Source of the DNA: Cymbidium sinense
Lineage: Eukaryota > Streptophyta > Magnoliopsida > Asparagales > Orchidaceae
Direction of reading: 5' to 3'
Assembly (NCBI GenBank): GCA_021442155.1
Contig: CM038222.1
Coordinates: 107,015,121-107,079,120, forward strand
DNA: 64,000 bases
Part shown: in pieces, positions 51,300 through 63,000 of the stretch
Numbering within the stretch: the first letter of the stretch is position 1
Layout: the number at the start of each line of letters is the position of its first letter
The notes under the pieces: model-generated
Told to the model about the DNA's origin: nothing
Database searches by the model: none
Seen by the model: only the letters and a program-made list of their open reading frames with translations
Made by a program: the position numbers and the translations under genes

Positions 51300-52395
51300 G
51301 GGGCTACAAAAGTGATGTCAAACTGTAATAGGATCATGGATCAACGTGCCAACCATCCAGATAGCATTGGTCATGCCATGAGATATTATAGTGTATTGAT
51401 TCTAGAAATCAAGTTGACTTTATTAGAAAGCATGTAATGTCATAGCTTTTGGGATGCAAAGATTAAAGTTAGGAAATGCTTCTCAATAGGTGGATAGTTT
51501 GCTTCAATAGGGATTAGATGATGGCTAAGATAGTCGAGCACATTCTCCTTCCCATCATCATTAGCTTAGGCAAATAAAGCGCTAAGGGAGTAGTCTAATG
51601 CAGTAGTGTAGAGTATCAAAGGCTTGCTTGGGATAAGGGTTACTAGAACTGGCGCATCATCAGGTACTGCTTGACATCTTCACAGGCACGCTGACACTTA
51701 TCATTCCACTTGAACTTGGCATCCTTCTTGACAATTATTGAGAATGGCTGGCATCTTTCTGATAGGTTGGATAAAAAGCATCTTAGATACGTCAACCACC
51801 CTTGGAATGATCTGAGTTGAGTTAAACTTATAGGGGGTGGCATTTCTAATATTGTTTTAATCTTCTTCGGATCGATTTTAATTCCATGGTGTTAGACAAC
51901 AAACTCAAGGAATTTATTTGAAGCTACTCCGAATGCACACTTCATAGGGTTCATTTTGTGGTTAAATTATCTTAATCATTCAAAAACTACTCTCAAGTCG
52001 AAGAGATAGTCTTCCTTTTCTTTACTCTTGACTAGAAGATCATCGACGTAGCAGTTGACTTGGTGCTGAATGAGATCATCAAAGATTCGAGTCATGGCCC
52101 ACTGGTTTGTGACACCAGCATTTTTAAGTCCAAAAAGTATGACCTTATAACAATAGATTTCAATCAGGGTTCTAAAAGTAGTGTTCCTTTCATCTTCAAG
52201 GGCCACCTTTATTTGGTTATATCCAGATGAACATTCCATGAAAGAGAAGACGGCATGAGAAGAGGCAATGTCCACCATCAGTTGTGGTATTGGTAATGAA
52301 AATTCATCTTTTGGACATGCCTTATTTAGATCTCTAAAATCAATGCATATGTGAATTTGGCTATTCTTCTTCTTAACTGGGATGACACTGGCCAA
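51300..52395 (-). pseudogene. Reverse transcriptase and first RNase H region
   Basis: The RT blocks are KKKNSQIHICIDFRDLNKACPKDEFSLPIP, FSFMECSSGYNQIKVA, FGLKNAGVTNQWAMTRIF, the catalytic CYVDDLL (YVDD codons at 52039-52050, intact) and, after a stop, MNPMKCAFGV and HHGIKIDPKKIK. Next is MPPPISLTQLRSFQGWLTYLRCFLSNLSER, the connection region. The RT-linked RNase H that should follow is only a decayed trace (FPNFNLCIPKAMTLHAF-like) with many stops. The frame is constant from 52395 through the second RNase H apart from stops, so base substitutions dominate over indels here. Confidence 0.88.
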
Positions 52396-52399
52396 CTAG

Positions 52400-53660
52400 G
52401 TGGGGTATTTTTTCTCCTAGAAGAAACCATCATCGATTTATTTCTTAAGTTCAGAAATGACCTGTTGTTCAATGTCTAATCTCATACGTCTAGGAGCTTG
52501 CTTGATAGGATCAGCATCAGGCTATATTGCTACTTTATGGACCTCTAAGTTATGAGCCAATCTGGGCATTTCTTCATAACTTCATGTAAAGAAGTTCTTA
52601 AACTCAATGAGTAGCTAACTAAGTCATTGGTTTCAGTTTTATTCAACAAGGAACTGATGTATGTCGGATGTGGATTTTTTTCAATCCCCGGGTTTGTTCT
52701 TTGAGCTCATTGATGGTTGACTTAATTTTTTTTCGAACTCTAGTGGTGAATCTTTGACTTAGAAATCATCTAGGTCATTTGAAGTTTCTAAGCACACCTC
52801 CTCATATGAGTTAATGTGATTTGAAAAGAACCTATCAGATTCTAAATGATTGGTGATGACTAGGATATAATCATCATCATCAACTAGACCCATTATACCG
52901 AATCCTAGTCCTAGTCTTGATTGATAGCTCTTACATTTATTATTCCATATCCTTTTGAAGTAATCCTTTCTTAACTAAGTTATGAACACAAGGCGAGTAC
53001 CAATCAGAAGATAATTCTATTAATTCTTCATATGAATCATCTTGAAGTTTTACATAAATTTCTTGACTTGAGGATGATGCTCCAGGAAACAACCTTTGAA
53101 TCTTCATAGATACGGATGATTTAGGGGCTTCCTTAACTACCAAACCCTTAACTTTTGTGAGGAAAGTGGGGTTAGAGCTAAGGTTCCTAACTAATGCCTA
53201 ACAATTTTACATAAAAAGGACTTGGATACCCTTAGGCTTTGCTTTGGAATCCGGTCTTCATCACTATTTGGCTCAAATGTCACCTCCAATGAGATCTGCT
53301 GTCGAGAAGAGTTGGCTAGTTTGCTAACCATATAGGACTCATCCTCTAAACTAGATTCTAAGTCTATATGGATAGTAAGTGTACTCCTAGTTGCTAAGAT
53401 AAATCTCCTAGTGGGTGGTAAGTATGGAGGTCTTCCACCCCTGGGGCTACTCTATACTTGCCTCTTCCTCATCTTGGTGGAGGTCAGGTCATCCTCCCCA
53501 CTTGTTCGAATGGAGTAATGAGTTATGGGTGGAATCTAGTCTCAGGCTCTACTTCATCCCCTAAGTCTATTTCTCCCTCCCTTTTCTTTTCAATTTCATT
53601 TTCTTTTTTCTTTTATTTTTCTTTACCTTTTTTCTTTACTATTTTTTTCTTCTTCTCCCA
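52400..53660 (-). pseudogene. Decayed protease-RT linker region
   Basis: Between protease and RT the - strand shows a Lys/Glu-rich low-complexity stretch (53.55-53.66 kb, KKKGKEK-like) and a short open segment at 52940-53143 with DSYEELIELSSDWYSP. The rest is broken by stops. In related elements this linker is poorly conserved and, in Ogre, can hold an intron. I saw no clear splice pair. Confidence 0.45.
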
Positions 53661-53674
53661 CATGGGGATTTTAA

Positions 53675-54360
53675 CTAAGTTTGCGAAAATAGACTTTTTT
53701 TATTTTGGGGGAGGAAGTAGGCCGCATCCTTATATATCCTGACCTCATGAACTGACAACAGTTTGAGATATCCTTTGACACAATATTCGATCCCACCTCT
53801 CATGAACTTGATGCACTGATGTAGAGAGGATAAAACTATGTTGTTCTCATGTATCCATGGTCTCCCAAGCAAAGCATTAAAATATTTATGTGAGTCTATT
53901 ATGTGAAACTTAGCTTCAGTCTTTCAATCATCTATCTCTAGTGGCAACACTATAGAGCATAAGGCCCTCTTACCTTATTCATTGAATTCTTTCAACATCA
54001 TCCTCTCCTTTTAGAGTTTAAAGATGTCAATGCTCAAGGAGACAAAGGTTCTTAGACTCATAATGTTGACCGATGCACCCGGGCCAACCAGAACTCTAGA
54101 TAGCTTGAATCTGCCAACATCCATAGTAATATAGAGAGGGTTGTTGTGCTTGATCATCCCTAGAAGTAGGTCTTCACCACTGAATGAAACTCCTAAGATG
54201 TCATTTGAGAAGTATGCTTCCTCTCTAGTAGCCGTCAGCTGAGCTAAGCATATCTCTAGATCAAGCAAGGCTTTGATTAGATATTCCCTCATCTCTTTGG
54301 ATAAGATAAGAGCGTCATATATATGCTTAACTTAGCTGTAAACTTTCTAAGATATGCTAG
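53675..54360 (-). pseudogene. Retrotransposon aspartic protease region (- strand copy)
   Basis: The open stretch 54011-54292 reads REYLIKALLDLEICLAQLTATREE, GVSFSGEDLLLGMIKHNNP and TMDVGRFKLSRVLVGPGASVNIMSLR. This is collinear with the + strand copy at 39.2-39.6 kb. The active-site triplet is G-P-G, so the catalytic Asp is lost. The open stretch 53675-53872 continues with [32 protein letters not shown] frame interruption with stops lies between the two segments. Confidence 0.88.
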
Positions 54361-54599
54361 GACATTATAATCAACTCTAGGTTTGTCCTCCATAAGCATA
54401 TCCATAGGTAGAGCATCTTGCGAAAGGGCTATCTGCTGACTGGAACCAATGACATATTTACCCTTATCCTAAGGTGTTACCCTAGGAGGAAGAACTTTTC
54501 CACTGCGTAGATTGACTTCAATGACTTCTTGGAATGATAAGTTTGTGGAAAGTTATACCTGCTCTTTGGGTATACCTACAGCTTCTCCTATGGGGTCCT

Positions 54600-55029
54600 T
54601 AGAGTTGGATGACTCTAAGTCAATCTCAAGAGGTGAACCCCATTAATTTAGAGAAAGAAAATTTGATTCTAAATCAGAGAGGAATGGATCGAAACTATTT
54701 AAGCTAATATTATTATTTTGACTCAGAGAGCTTTTTATGAGAATGAAATTAGGAGCATCAGAAGTGGAAAGAATATAAATAGAATCAACTTTCTTTATTG
54801 ATTTCTTTAATTTGGTGGAGATACATGATAGAAGTAAAATAAAGTAAGTAGAGTGAGGGGTTTGGTGCCCTCATCCATGGATACAATGCTCCTACTAGTA
54901 GAAGATGACCTATCAGAGGAGGTAGTAGCTGCAATAGTGGGAGGAGTGTTGGACTCTAACAGTGGTTGCGCTACAGATCTTCCTGTTGTGGTGAAAGGAG
55001 AGGCAAAACTATATATATATAAATTCATA
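54600..55029 (-). pseudogene. Gypsy gag C-terminal tail, cut by repeat unit 3
   Basis: The segment reads SMDEGTKPLTLLTLFYFYHVSPPN and a preceding Ser/Thr/Pro-rich stretch (NTPPTIAATTSSDRSSSTSRS), collinear with 38.58-38.76 kb on the + strand. The homology stops at about 55010-55029, where unit 3 begins, so the capsid part of gag and the leader are absent in this copy. The ORF at 54807-55046 runs a few codons into the LTR-like block. Confidence 0.8.
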
Positions 55030-58000
55030 TTTTTAGGATGCCACATAGATTCGTAGATGTGCTTATTTAGGTGATCGAGTACATCATCAAGGAAATAGTG
55101 TACTATCTCAAAAGATATAAGTCAATATCCTTTGATGGACCTAATAAGGACTCCTAAGGATGATGAGTCTGCATATGTACCAAAGATTCTTCCCCTACTT
55201 TATATGAAAAAGTAAAGTAGGATTTATTTTAAGCTGGGTTTGTTAAGTTCCCTATAGGGGAAAGCTCCCATAGTTAATTACATCCAATGGAATGGAGATT
55301 CCTTAGGAAAACTCTCGATTAAGGTAAATGATCATTGTCTCTGAAGATTTCAATAAAAAAGTATTATCAATCGATTGGTTTATTTTTGAAGATCAAATGG
55401 GATTGATTAGAGAGAGATTTATTATCGAAGCAAAATGGGAGTAAGTAGGATATGCTCATAATGATAGGAAACCTAGCGAACATCTCAAACTATCCTATGA
55501 TTTGGCTTTACATTTTAGAAATTGATTTAATTTATTTGTGTTGCATTTTTCATTTGAAATTTAGGACTTAAGATTTGTTAACAGAAGATTAAGAAAATTC
55601 CTAAGAGGTGAGGAATTAAGCTTATGGCCCACAAATGAGAGAATTAACCTTAGAACCTAAATCTAGGGAGCTTCGGTGAGGGCTGAAAGCAAAACCTAAA
55701 TCTAAGGAAAAAATGGGTAATTAGTTTGCATCCACAAGAGAAGACAAACCACCCAATAGCTTGGACTTACAACCGCCTAGGGATGGCCGCCAACTAACTC
55801 CTCCTACAATTTTAAACATATGTAGGCAAGCCTTTATGCATAATGCAAGATGGCTAGGCTATTTTTATTTAGAAAAAGACTAAGTCCTTAAACTCACTCC
55901 CTAAAGAGACAAGATCATGTAAAGGGGCATACTTCAAATGGCCTAAATCTAATGCAATTCAAATTTCATTTTATTTTTCATTTTGGACAATTATTTTGAC
56001 TTAGGCTAATAGGATTTTTATGCCTAATGCATGAGAAAGAAGATTATTGGCCAAAATTAGCAAGAAGGGTGGAGGTGAGTTTCCACCCCGGCTTCCATAG
56101 GTCAAGCTGGGTTCTCTGGAAAATGTGGAAGCCCTTCAATCAAGAGTGAAATAAGATGTATTTGTGCATGATATTATAAAGAAATGATTATCCAGCTAAG
56201 GGCTTTATAATTCTTTTATCTTAATTTTAATCCTATGCTTTAACAGAGGTTATGAGTTGTTTAATTTTAATTTGAACTATTAAGTTGGGTAAAAGATTTA
56301 TTTTTCTCTAAAGAGTCTAATCCTCATCCAGGCCATACATAAACCAAGAAAGAAACTAGGAAAAGCATGCCACTTAATGCATAAGCTAAACAAATCAACA
56401 ATCAATTTATAAAGCAAAGAGTAAAAAGAATAAAAGGCCATTGTGGTTGGGAACCACCGCACAAACCCAAAAAATATCAAATTGGGTAGCCGAGCTCTAC
56501 CATTATACAACTCGAATTATAAATGAATTAAATTACAATTAAGCAAAGGAATTCATTGTTATGGGTGTCTTCAAACTTTCTTTCTTCTTTCTTCTTTTCT
56601 TCTTTCTTCTTCTTTTCTTCTTTCTTCTTGTGATCCTTTATTTTGGAAGGTTGGAAGGTCGATGCTCCAAGGCTTCACATGGTACATATGATAGGATCTT
56701 ATGACCAATATTCATCCTAATCCTCATAACAATCATTCCAAAATCCTAAATATATGCAAATTTTTACATGAAAAGGAAATGGGAAATCTAACTAACACCT
56801 GTGAAATAAAGGTTAGTTAAATCACACCACAAAAATCCCAAGCATGTATATTGGACTTATCACCCCACACATGGGTGACTAAGTCCACTTGGCTTATGGA
56901 TTATGCTTAGGGGTATAAAGCACCTGCAAGCAAAAGCATTTATATTTTTATTTATGATAATGCCCCTTAAGCACAATCCCCTGCAAGAAAGAATAGTTAG
57001 ACTAAGCACATCTTACCAATCATTCTATGAGCATACACCCTAACATCCAGTCTAAAATATATATCACAAAATAAAACAAAATCAATACCTAACCTAAAGC
57101 TAGAAGTGGTGACTTAGGCTAATATGTGTGCTTTGAAGGTTTGTGTGGTAGTGGACTTTTGGGTTAAAATTCTCTAAGTGTGAAGAACATGTTCAACTTA
57201 GAGGATTTAAGTGTTTTATGTTGGTTTTATTTCATGTTTTAATTTGGTTTAAGTGAAACCTACAATTAATTATTAAGTTATGAAGAGAGGGAAAGAGAAG
57301 AGAACTTCTCTTTCCTTCCCTAATCATAAGTAATTTCTTGAAGTAGGTTCATGTTTTAGTTTTATTTAGGTGAATATTTTGATTACATATTTTAATTAAT
57401 CCTAAGTTTAGATAAATCCTAAACAAGCTTATTTAAAAAGAAAGGCATTTTAAAATTAAATAAAATGAATCAAAATTCACATAACACACATTACTTCATT
57501 TCTTTCCCAACATATATAACATGCATATGGATGGACCCTAAGCATATCTATACATTCAAATGAGAGTAGTTACACACTTTATGATGCATGCTAAGTAATC
57601 CATTTAAGAAAATTTAGAAGTTGAATATGCATGATTTTCTTAAGTAGAAAAGGTTTTCCTTATCCAAAATTTCACATACATGAAAGTAAGAAAGGCATAA
57701 GTGAGTAAACATTGTTAACCAGAGGTGTAAGGATACAAGACCTACTTAGGGCTACTTAAAGCCTCACAACCTTGGGTTGTCAGACTAATATACCACTTTC
57801 CTTAAATACAAACATGCATATAAAAGAAATGAAATGGAAAGATGCAAAAGTTGTTTAATTTATTTTGTTTATGCAATTTATTCATGCAATTGTAGGCAAT
57901 CCTTCTTGGATGATAGCATAGGGATGAATAGGATATAGAATTAAGTAAGTGTTGTCATCTATTCAAATGAACCTACATCTTACCAACTCCTATTCAAAAC

Positions 58001-60090
58001 TATGCTAACATAAGAAAGGAAGGAAAGGCTACACTAGACATTACTTTATAAACTATCTCATGCAAGCTTATAATTTAAGTATAAGAATAGCATACTTTCA
58101 GATTTGATGTTTCATTTATAAGTTTTGAAAATAATTTGGATTTAGTAGTGATAATAGCCTCTCATATTTTACTTTAGCCAACATATGCACATTTGAAATA
58201 AAGTAAAAAATTTTCATTTTTTAAAAATTTGAAATATGAAATTATGAATGCATGAATCACATGGCATACAACTTAACATGTTGGGACAGATCCAAAGTAA
58301 TGAAAGCATGTAAACAAACTCACTTTGCTTAAATCCTAAATACATTCTTAAGGAATAAGAAAATTTAGAACAAATCAAAGTGAATTTCAAAATGATTTTG
58401 TTTAGTTTGAAGTTTGATTTAATTTTGAAAAGGTGAGATGAGTTTGTGTTCTAACCCATTCCCACATGTGTTTTTGTATTTTTGTTTAATTTTTAGATAA
58501 TTAAATCCATTTTAAGCATTGATTAGGTTAAGGTATAAATTAAGTGGCTTAATTAACCCTTACCTACACCACCTTAAAAAAATTAAGTAATTATGAGCCA
58601 ATGAGATGACATAAAATCCACAAGGTATTTAAATTTGCAATGCACCTAATAATGAAAAGGCCTAATGCAATTTGGCTCACAATTAAAAGTTAATTAAGCT
58701 AAGGGGTTTAGCTTAAGTACTTTTAAAACACCCTTTCATACTTATGAAGGGTTTTAATTTTTAATTGAACTTAGGCTATTAAACCTAAGCATCTACCCAA
58801 GGTAGATTAATTAAGTTCTTGGAACTTTTAGAATTTTTGAAAATTGATTAAGGGGTGATTAATGAATTAACCCTTAATTAAGAGGGATTAAGGAGAAAAG
58901 GGGGTTTAGGGAATAGCTTAGGAAATGCCCCAAAATTATTCCATAAAACCTACTCACTGGATCTAACCTTAATCAACTAATCATAGGGTAAATCCACTAA
59001 TCACACCTTAATTACCCTTAATTACATGAAAGAGTAATTAGGAATGAATACCAATTTTTTCCCAATTAAGCCTCAATAAATCTCAAGAAAATTAGGGAGA
59101 GGGTCATCCCTAAAATGAACCCTAGAAATTTGAGATTAATTCATGACCTAATTAGGATAATTAACTAATTAAGATTCCTAAACCCAAATTCAGAGAAAAT
59201 AATTCAAAATCCATTAAAATCATTTTAAAATATTCTAGATGAAATTATCTTTCCATAGCATTTTTATTTTATTTTTTTGATTTTTCTATGAGATATGAAT
59301 TTTAGAAGATCTAAGATTAATTAGGAATTAATTAGTAAATAACTAATCTCTTAATACTTAGCTCGATGCGACGGTGGCGGTGGTGGCTTTACATCGTCGC
59401 GCCGTGAGCCACTCATACATTGACATTGAAAAGCGGTGGGCGCGCGCATATCACTCATTCGATCAAAGATCGGATGGCCAGAGATCTCCCCACAGTTTAT
59501 AAAATGGATAACATAAACATGGGATTAATCTGTCCATCAATGTGTGGATATGAGATGAGATTCATCCCCATCAAGAAGAATGAGATGTCCATTCGAGCAG
59601 ATCGAGCTCGATTGAGCTCAAATTAAAACTAAAATTTAGCACACCATCTGAAATTACCAATACATCCAATTGCTAAGATTGAAATTAAAGTTCTTTCACA
59701 AAGACCAACACACATTGAGTTTAAGTGAAAAATCATACCTCACGTGATCAGTGCTCGATTCCTTGGAGGAGCTTGGTTGAGATGAAGCCTTGAAATTTTG
59801 AGCACTTGAGATTGAGTGTAGAGCTCTATGGACCTCCTCCTCAATTCCTTTAGCTTTGATCCAATTGCTCCTTTGCTTAAAACTTAAAGCTTGAGACTTG
59901 GACCCTAATGGGTGTGCAAGAGGATTGGATTAATTTGGGTAGAAAATTGGCTCCTCTGGATCTCCCTATTTTCAAGTGCAAAATGAGAAGATGAATTGAA
60001 TTCCCCTAGAAGCTTGGGATCACTTGTATGGCTCTAACTCTCACTCTCAATCGAGTGTGAGTGAAAGAAAATTGAATTAGAGTATATCTC
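55030..60090 (-). repeat. LTR-like block, unit 3 (~5.1 kb)
   Basis: The block begins TTTTTAGGATGCCACATAG and is collinear with units 1 and 2 but more diverged: AATAAGGACTCCTAAGGATG, CCCATAGTTAATTACATCC, ATGGCCGCCAACTAAC, a (TTC)n tract, one clear copy of the 75-bp motif at about 57.71-57.79 kb, and CGATCAAAGATCGGATGG near 59.46 kb. The right border is placed at GTATATCTCCCC (60082-60093), in register with the GTATAC-pyrimidine sites of the other units. Read on the - strand it would be the 5' LTR of the internal region at 49.4-55.0 kb, but it is too diverged from unit 2 to be the pair from a single recent insertion. Confidence 0.6.
56577..56629. repeat. (TTC)n-like pyrimidine tract
   Basis: This irregular TTCTTTC tract is about 53 bp long. 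Shorter equivalents lie at about 21.75-21.79 kb (unit 1) and 41.31-41.33 kb (unit 2), so it is a shared LTR feature that has expanded here. Confidence 0.85.
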
Positions 60091-60093
60091 CCC

Positions 60094-63000
60094 ACATGGA
60101 TCGGACAACCACATTAGTTCCATTTTGATCATTGATCAGTTAGATTGCACATGGTGGTTTGCCCGAGTGGAATGCCAACTTCCCATGTGCTTGAATTGAG
60201 CTTAGAGGAATTTGAAATTTCAATTTTGCCATGTGGTGGGTTTGGTCCATGGGTCAAATGGGTTGACCCAAACCCATTGGGTTGGGTGCACCATCTTAGT
60301 CCCCTTGAGCTTTTAGGAAAGCCTCAAGTGATTGTGAAGAGGTATGACCAAAATACCATGGTTAGGCAAAATTTGTTCTATGGCCTAGGGTATAATGGTC
60401 ATTTTGCTATTTTTGGTTTGTTTGGTATGTGGAGAAATAGGTTTGGCCAAGTTTCATTGGATTTGGAATCCATTTGATAGGGTTTGGCTCATGTTGACCC
60501 ATTTAGGTCAAAATGGGTCAACTTAGTCAAGTTGACCAATTGGTCAAAATTGGGTCAAACCAAGGTTGGGTCAAGTTCATATGACCATTTGAAATGTTTT
60601 GGTGCCTTTGGTTTGGTTCAATTTGGATTAGATTTGGTTTTGGCTCATATGACTTCATTTAGGTCAAATGGGTCAAGTTGACCTATTTGACCCATTTGAC
60701 CTATTTGGTAGGTCAAGGGTAGGTTTAGGTTAGGTTAGTCATATGGAGTGGATTGGTATCTTTGTTTCCAATCAATTTGGGTTAGGTTCAATTTTGGCTC
60801 AACATGACCCCTTTAGGTCATGTTGGGTCTAAGGTCAATTGGGCTAGGTTGGGTCTAGTTGGCCAATTGAGGCTTTGGTCAAGTTCACAAGTGATTTGGA
60901 ATGAACTTGACCCATTGGTTTCAATCAATTTGGCTTAGATCAAGTTTTGACACATTTTGACCTTTAGGTCAAAATGGGTCAACTTAGTCAAGTGGGCCAA
61001 TTAGGCTAGGTTAGGCTCAAATGTTGGCTTGGTCAAGTTCAAACATAGGTCATGAGTGAACTTAGATCAATGGTTTCAATCAATTTGGCCTAGTGGAATT
61101 TGGTGTTTTTCATTTTAGGTTAAATGTTGACTTGGTCAACCCTTAGGTTTGACTTAGTTTGACCCAATTTGATTGATTGATCATCCCATGATGATTGTTG
61201 ATCATGATGAGAGGGATATATGAGTTTGGTTCAATCCAATTTGGTTAGGATCAAAAGTTGGCTCATAAGGGTACTTTAGGTCACTTTGGGTCAAGTGAGC
61301 CTAATTGGGTCAAATGGCTTGGTCAAAGCTTGATTTGAAGTTGATTGATCTTGTATATAGATTTATGATCGAAATATGAATCCATTTACAAATGATTTGA
61401 AGTCAATTGGGTTTTGATCAATTCGAAAATTTCATATTTAAAGGAAGAATATGAAGGGGTTTTGGGTTTGATTTTTGATTTTGATTGAGTGATTGAAGTT
61501 TGGATTTATATATGACCTCATGATTGTAGGATTGATTGAACCATTAGAGAAAATTAAGGGTTTGGCTTGATTTGAAAGTCTTTTTGCTAAGTTCAAGATT
61601 TTGACTTGAAAGGCTTAGATTAGATTTTGAGTTGATTTGAATTTGATTTTTGGAATTGATTTTGATTGTTTGAATTAACATTTCATTTATATATGTGAAT
61701 ATAAATGAGAATATAAATTGATCATGAGAAAATTTCAAGGATTTGAAGTGGTTTAATCATGATTTGAGATAAATCCATTTAAAGGAGATTTCAAGAATTT
61801 AAAGGAATTTTTAAATTGGATTGGATTAATTTATATTTATATTTCATTTATATATGAGAATATAAATATGTTTTGAGAAAATCCCATGAGTTTTAAATGG
61901 TTTGATCAAAGTTTAGGTTAAATCCATTAAAGTGAATTTAAAGGATTTAAGGGAATTCCAAGGATTTTAAATTTGGAATTTAATTTTTTGGATTGGATTT
62001 GATTGATTTATATTTATATTTGAGAATATAAATAAGTTTTGAGAAATTTCCATGAGTTTTAAATGGTTTGATCAAAGTTTCGAATTGATTTTGGCTAAGT
62101 CCTTTTATGGAAAATTAATGGGACTTAAGAAAATTTTAATGACTTGATTTAGAATTTTGAATTTGATTTGATGGTTTGAATTTATATTTCATTTATATAT
62201 GTGAATATAAATGAGAATATAAATGAGATATGAAAATCTCAAAGATTTGAATTTTGGTTTTGATCATGATTTTGGTTAAGTCCTTAAAGGAAGGACTTAG
62301 GTAAAATTTGGACTTAAGAAATTTTGATGGATTTTGATCATGGGTTTCAATCATAGATTTCAATCATGGATTTCAATCATGGAATTGATTTGGATTTGGT
62401 GAAAATTAAATAGAATTGATTTAGAGTTTGACTTGAAGGAAGGAAAGTGAGGAGTGGTTAAGGGTAGATTCTAACACCCAGGCACCTATTCTATGGCTAA
62501 CTCTTCTAAGTCTTCTAGAGCTAGGTTGAGTGTCCACCTAATCACTAGATGTGTCTTAAGACTAAAGAACTCTTAAAGTCTAAGAGAAGTCCTATGTCTA
62601 AGATGGAGGGGTTGAGAGCTCATTCTAAAAATGAGGTCAACAAAGGGCACCCAATAGGTGTGGTGTGGTGACAGGAACACGCGTATTAGTGTTGGAGAAA
62701 TGATCAACAACACTAAAGATCACAGAATAATCTATCCTTAACCAAGGAAGAAAGAATCGAGCTTCAATGTGGCTCTACTTATGTCCAAGACATAAGAGAG
62801 AGGGAAGAATCCACTAAGGGATAGAGTGTGAACCTTCCACTAGGGAAGTAGGTTCAAATCATCCATAAGGGGATGAGAGGTTTGATTTGAGTTTCGCTAA
62901 GGGAAGAGGGTTGAATTTGATTCAATTTTGTTGTTTGTTAAATTTGTTTTTGTTGTTGTTAAGACTCCATGTGGGAATAGAAAAATAAACTCTTCACTAG

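Larger units (their letters stand above)
49374..55029 (-). mobile_element. Tat/Ogre-like Ty3/gypsy internal region, gag to integrase
   Basis: Reading leftward on the - strand: gag C-terminal tail (55029-54.6 kb), protease (54.3-53.7 kb), a Lys/Glu-rich linker (53.65-53.55 kb), RT (52.4-51.9 kb), first RNase H region (51.9-51.3 kb), a second RNase H (51.29-50.83 kb), integrase (50.76-49.38 kb), then the tandem-repeat block and LTR-like unit 2. The second RNase H placed before integrase, together with a repeat-rich 3'UTR, points to the Tat lineage. The N-terminal gag and leader are missing: the gag frame meets unit 3 directly near 55020. All domains carry stops or frameshifts. Confidence 0.85.

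Noticed and set aside
53458..53742. + strand ORF with a Ser/Phe-rich middle (53458-53742)
   Set aside because: It is antisense to the Lys/Glu-rich linker between protease and RT of the - strand gypsy element.
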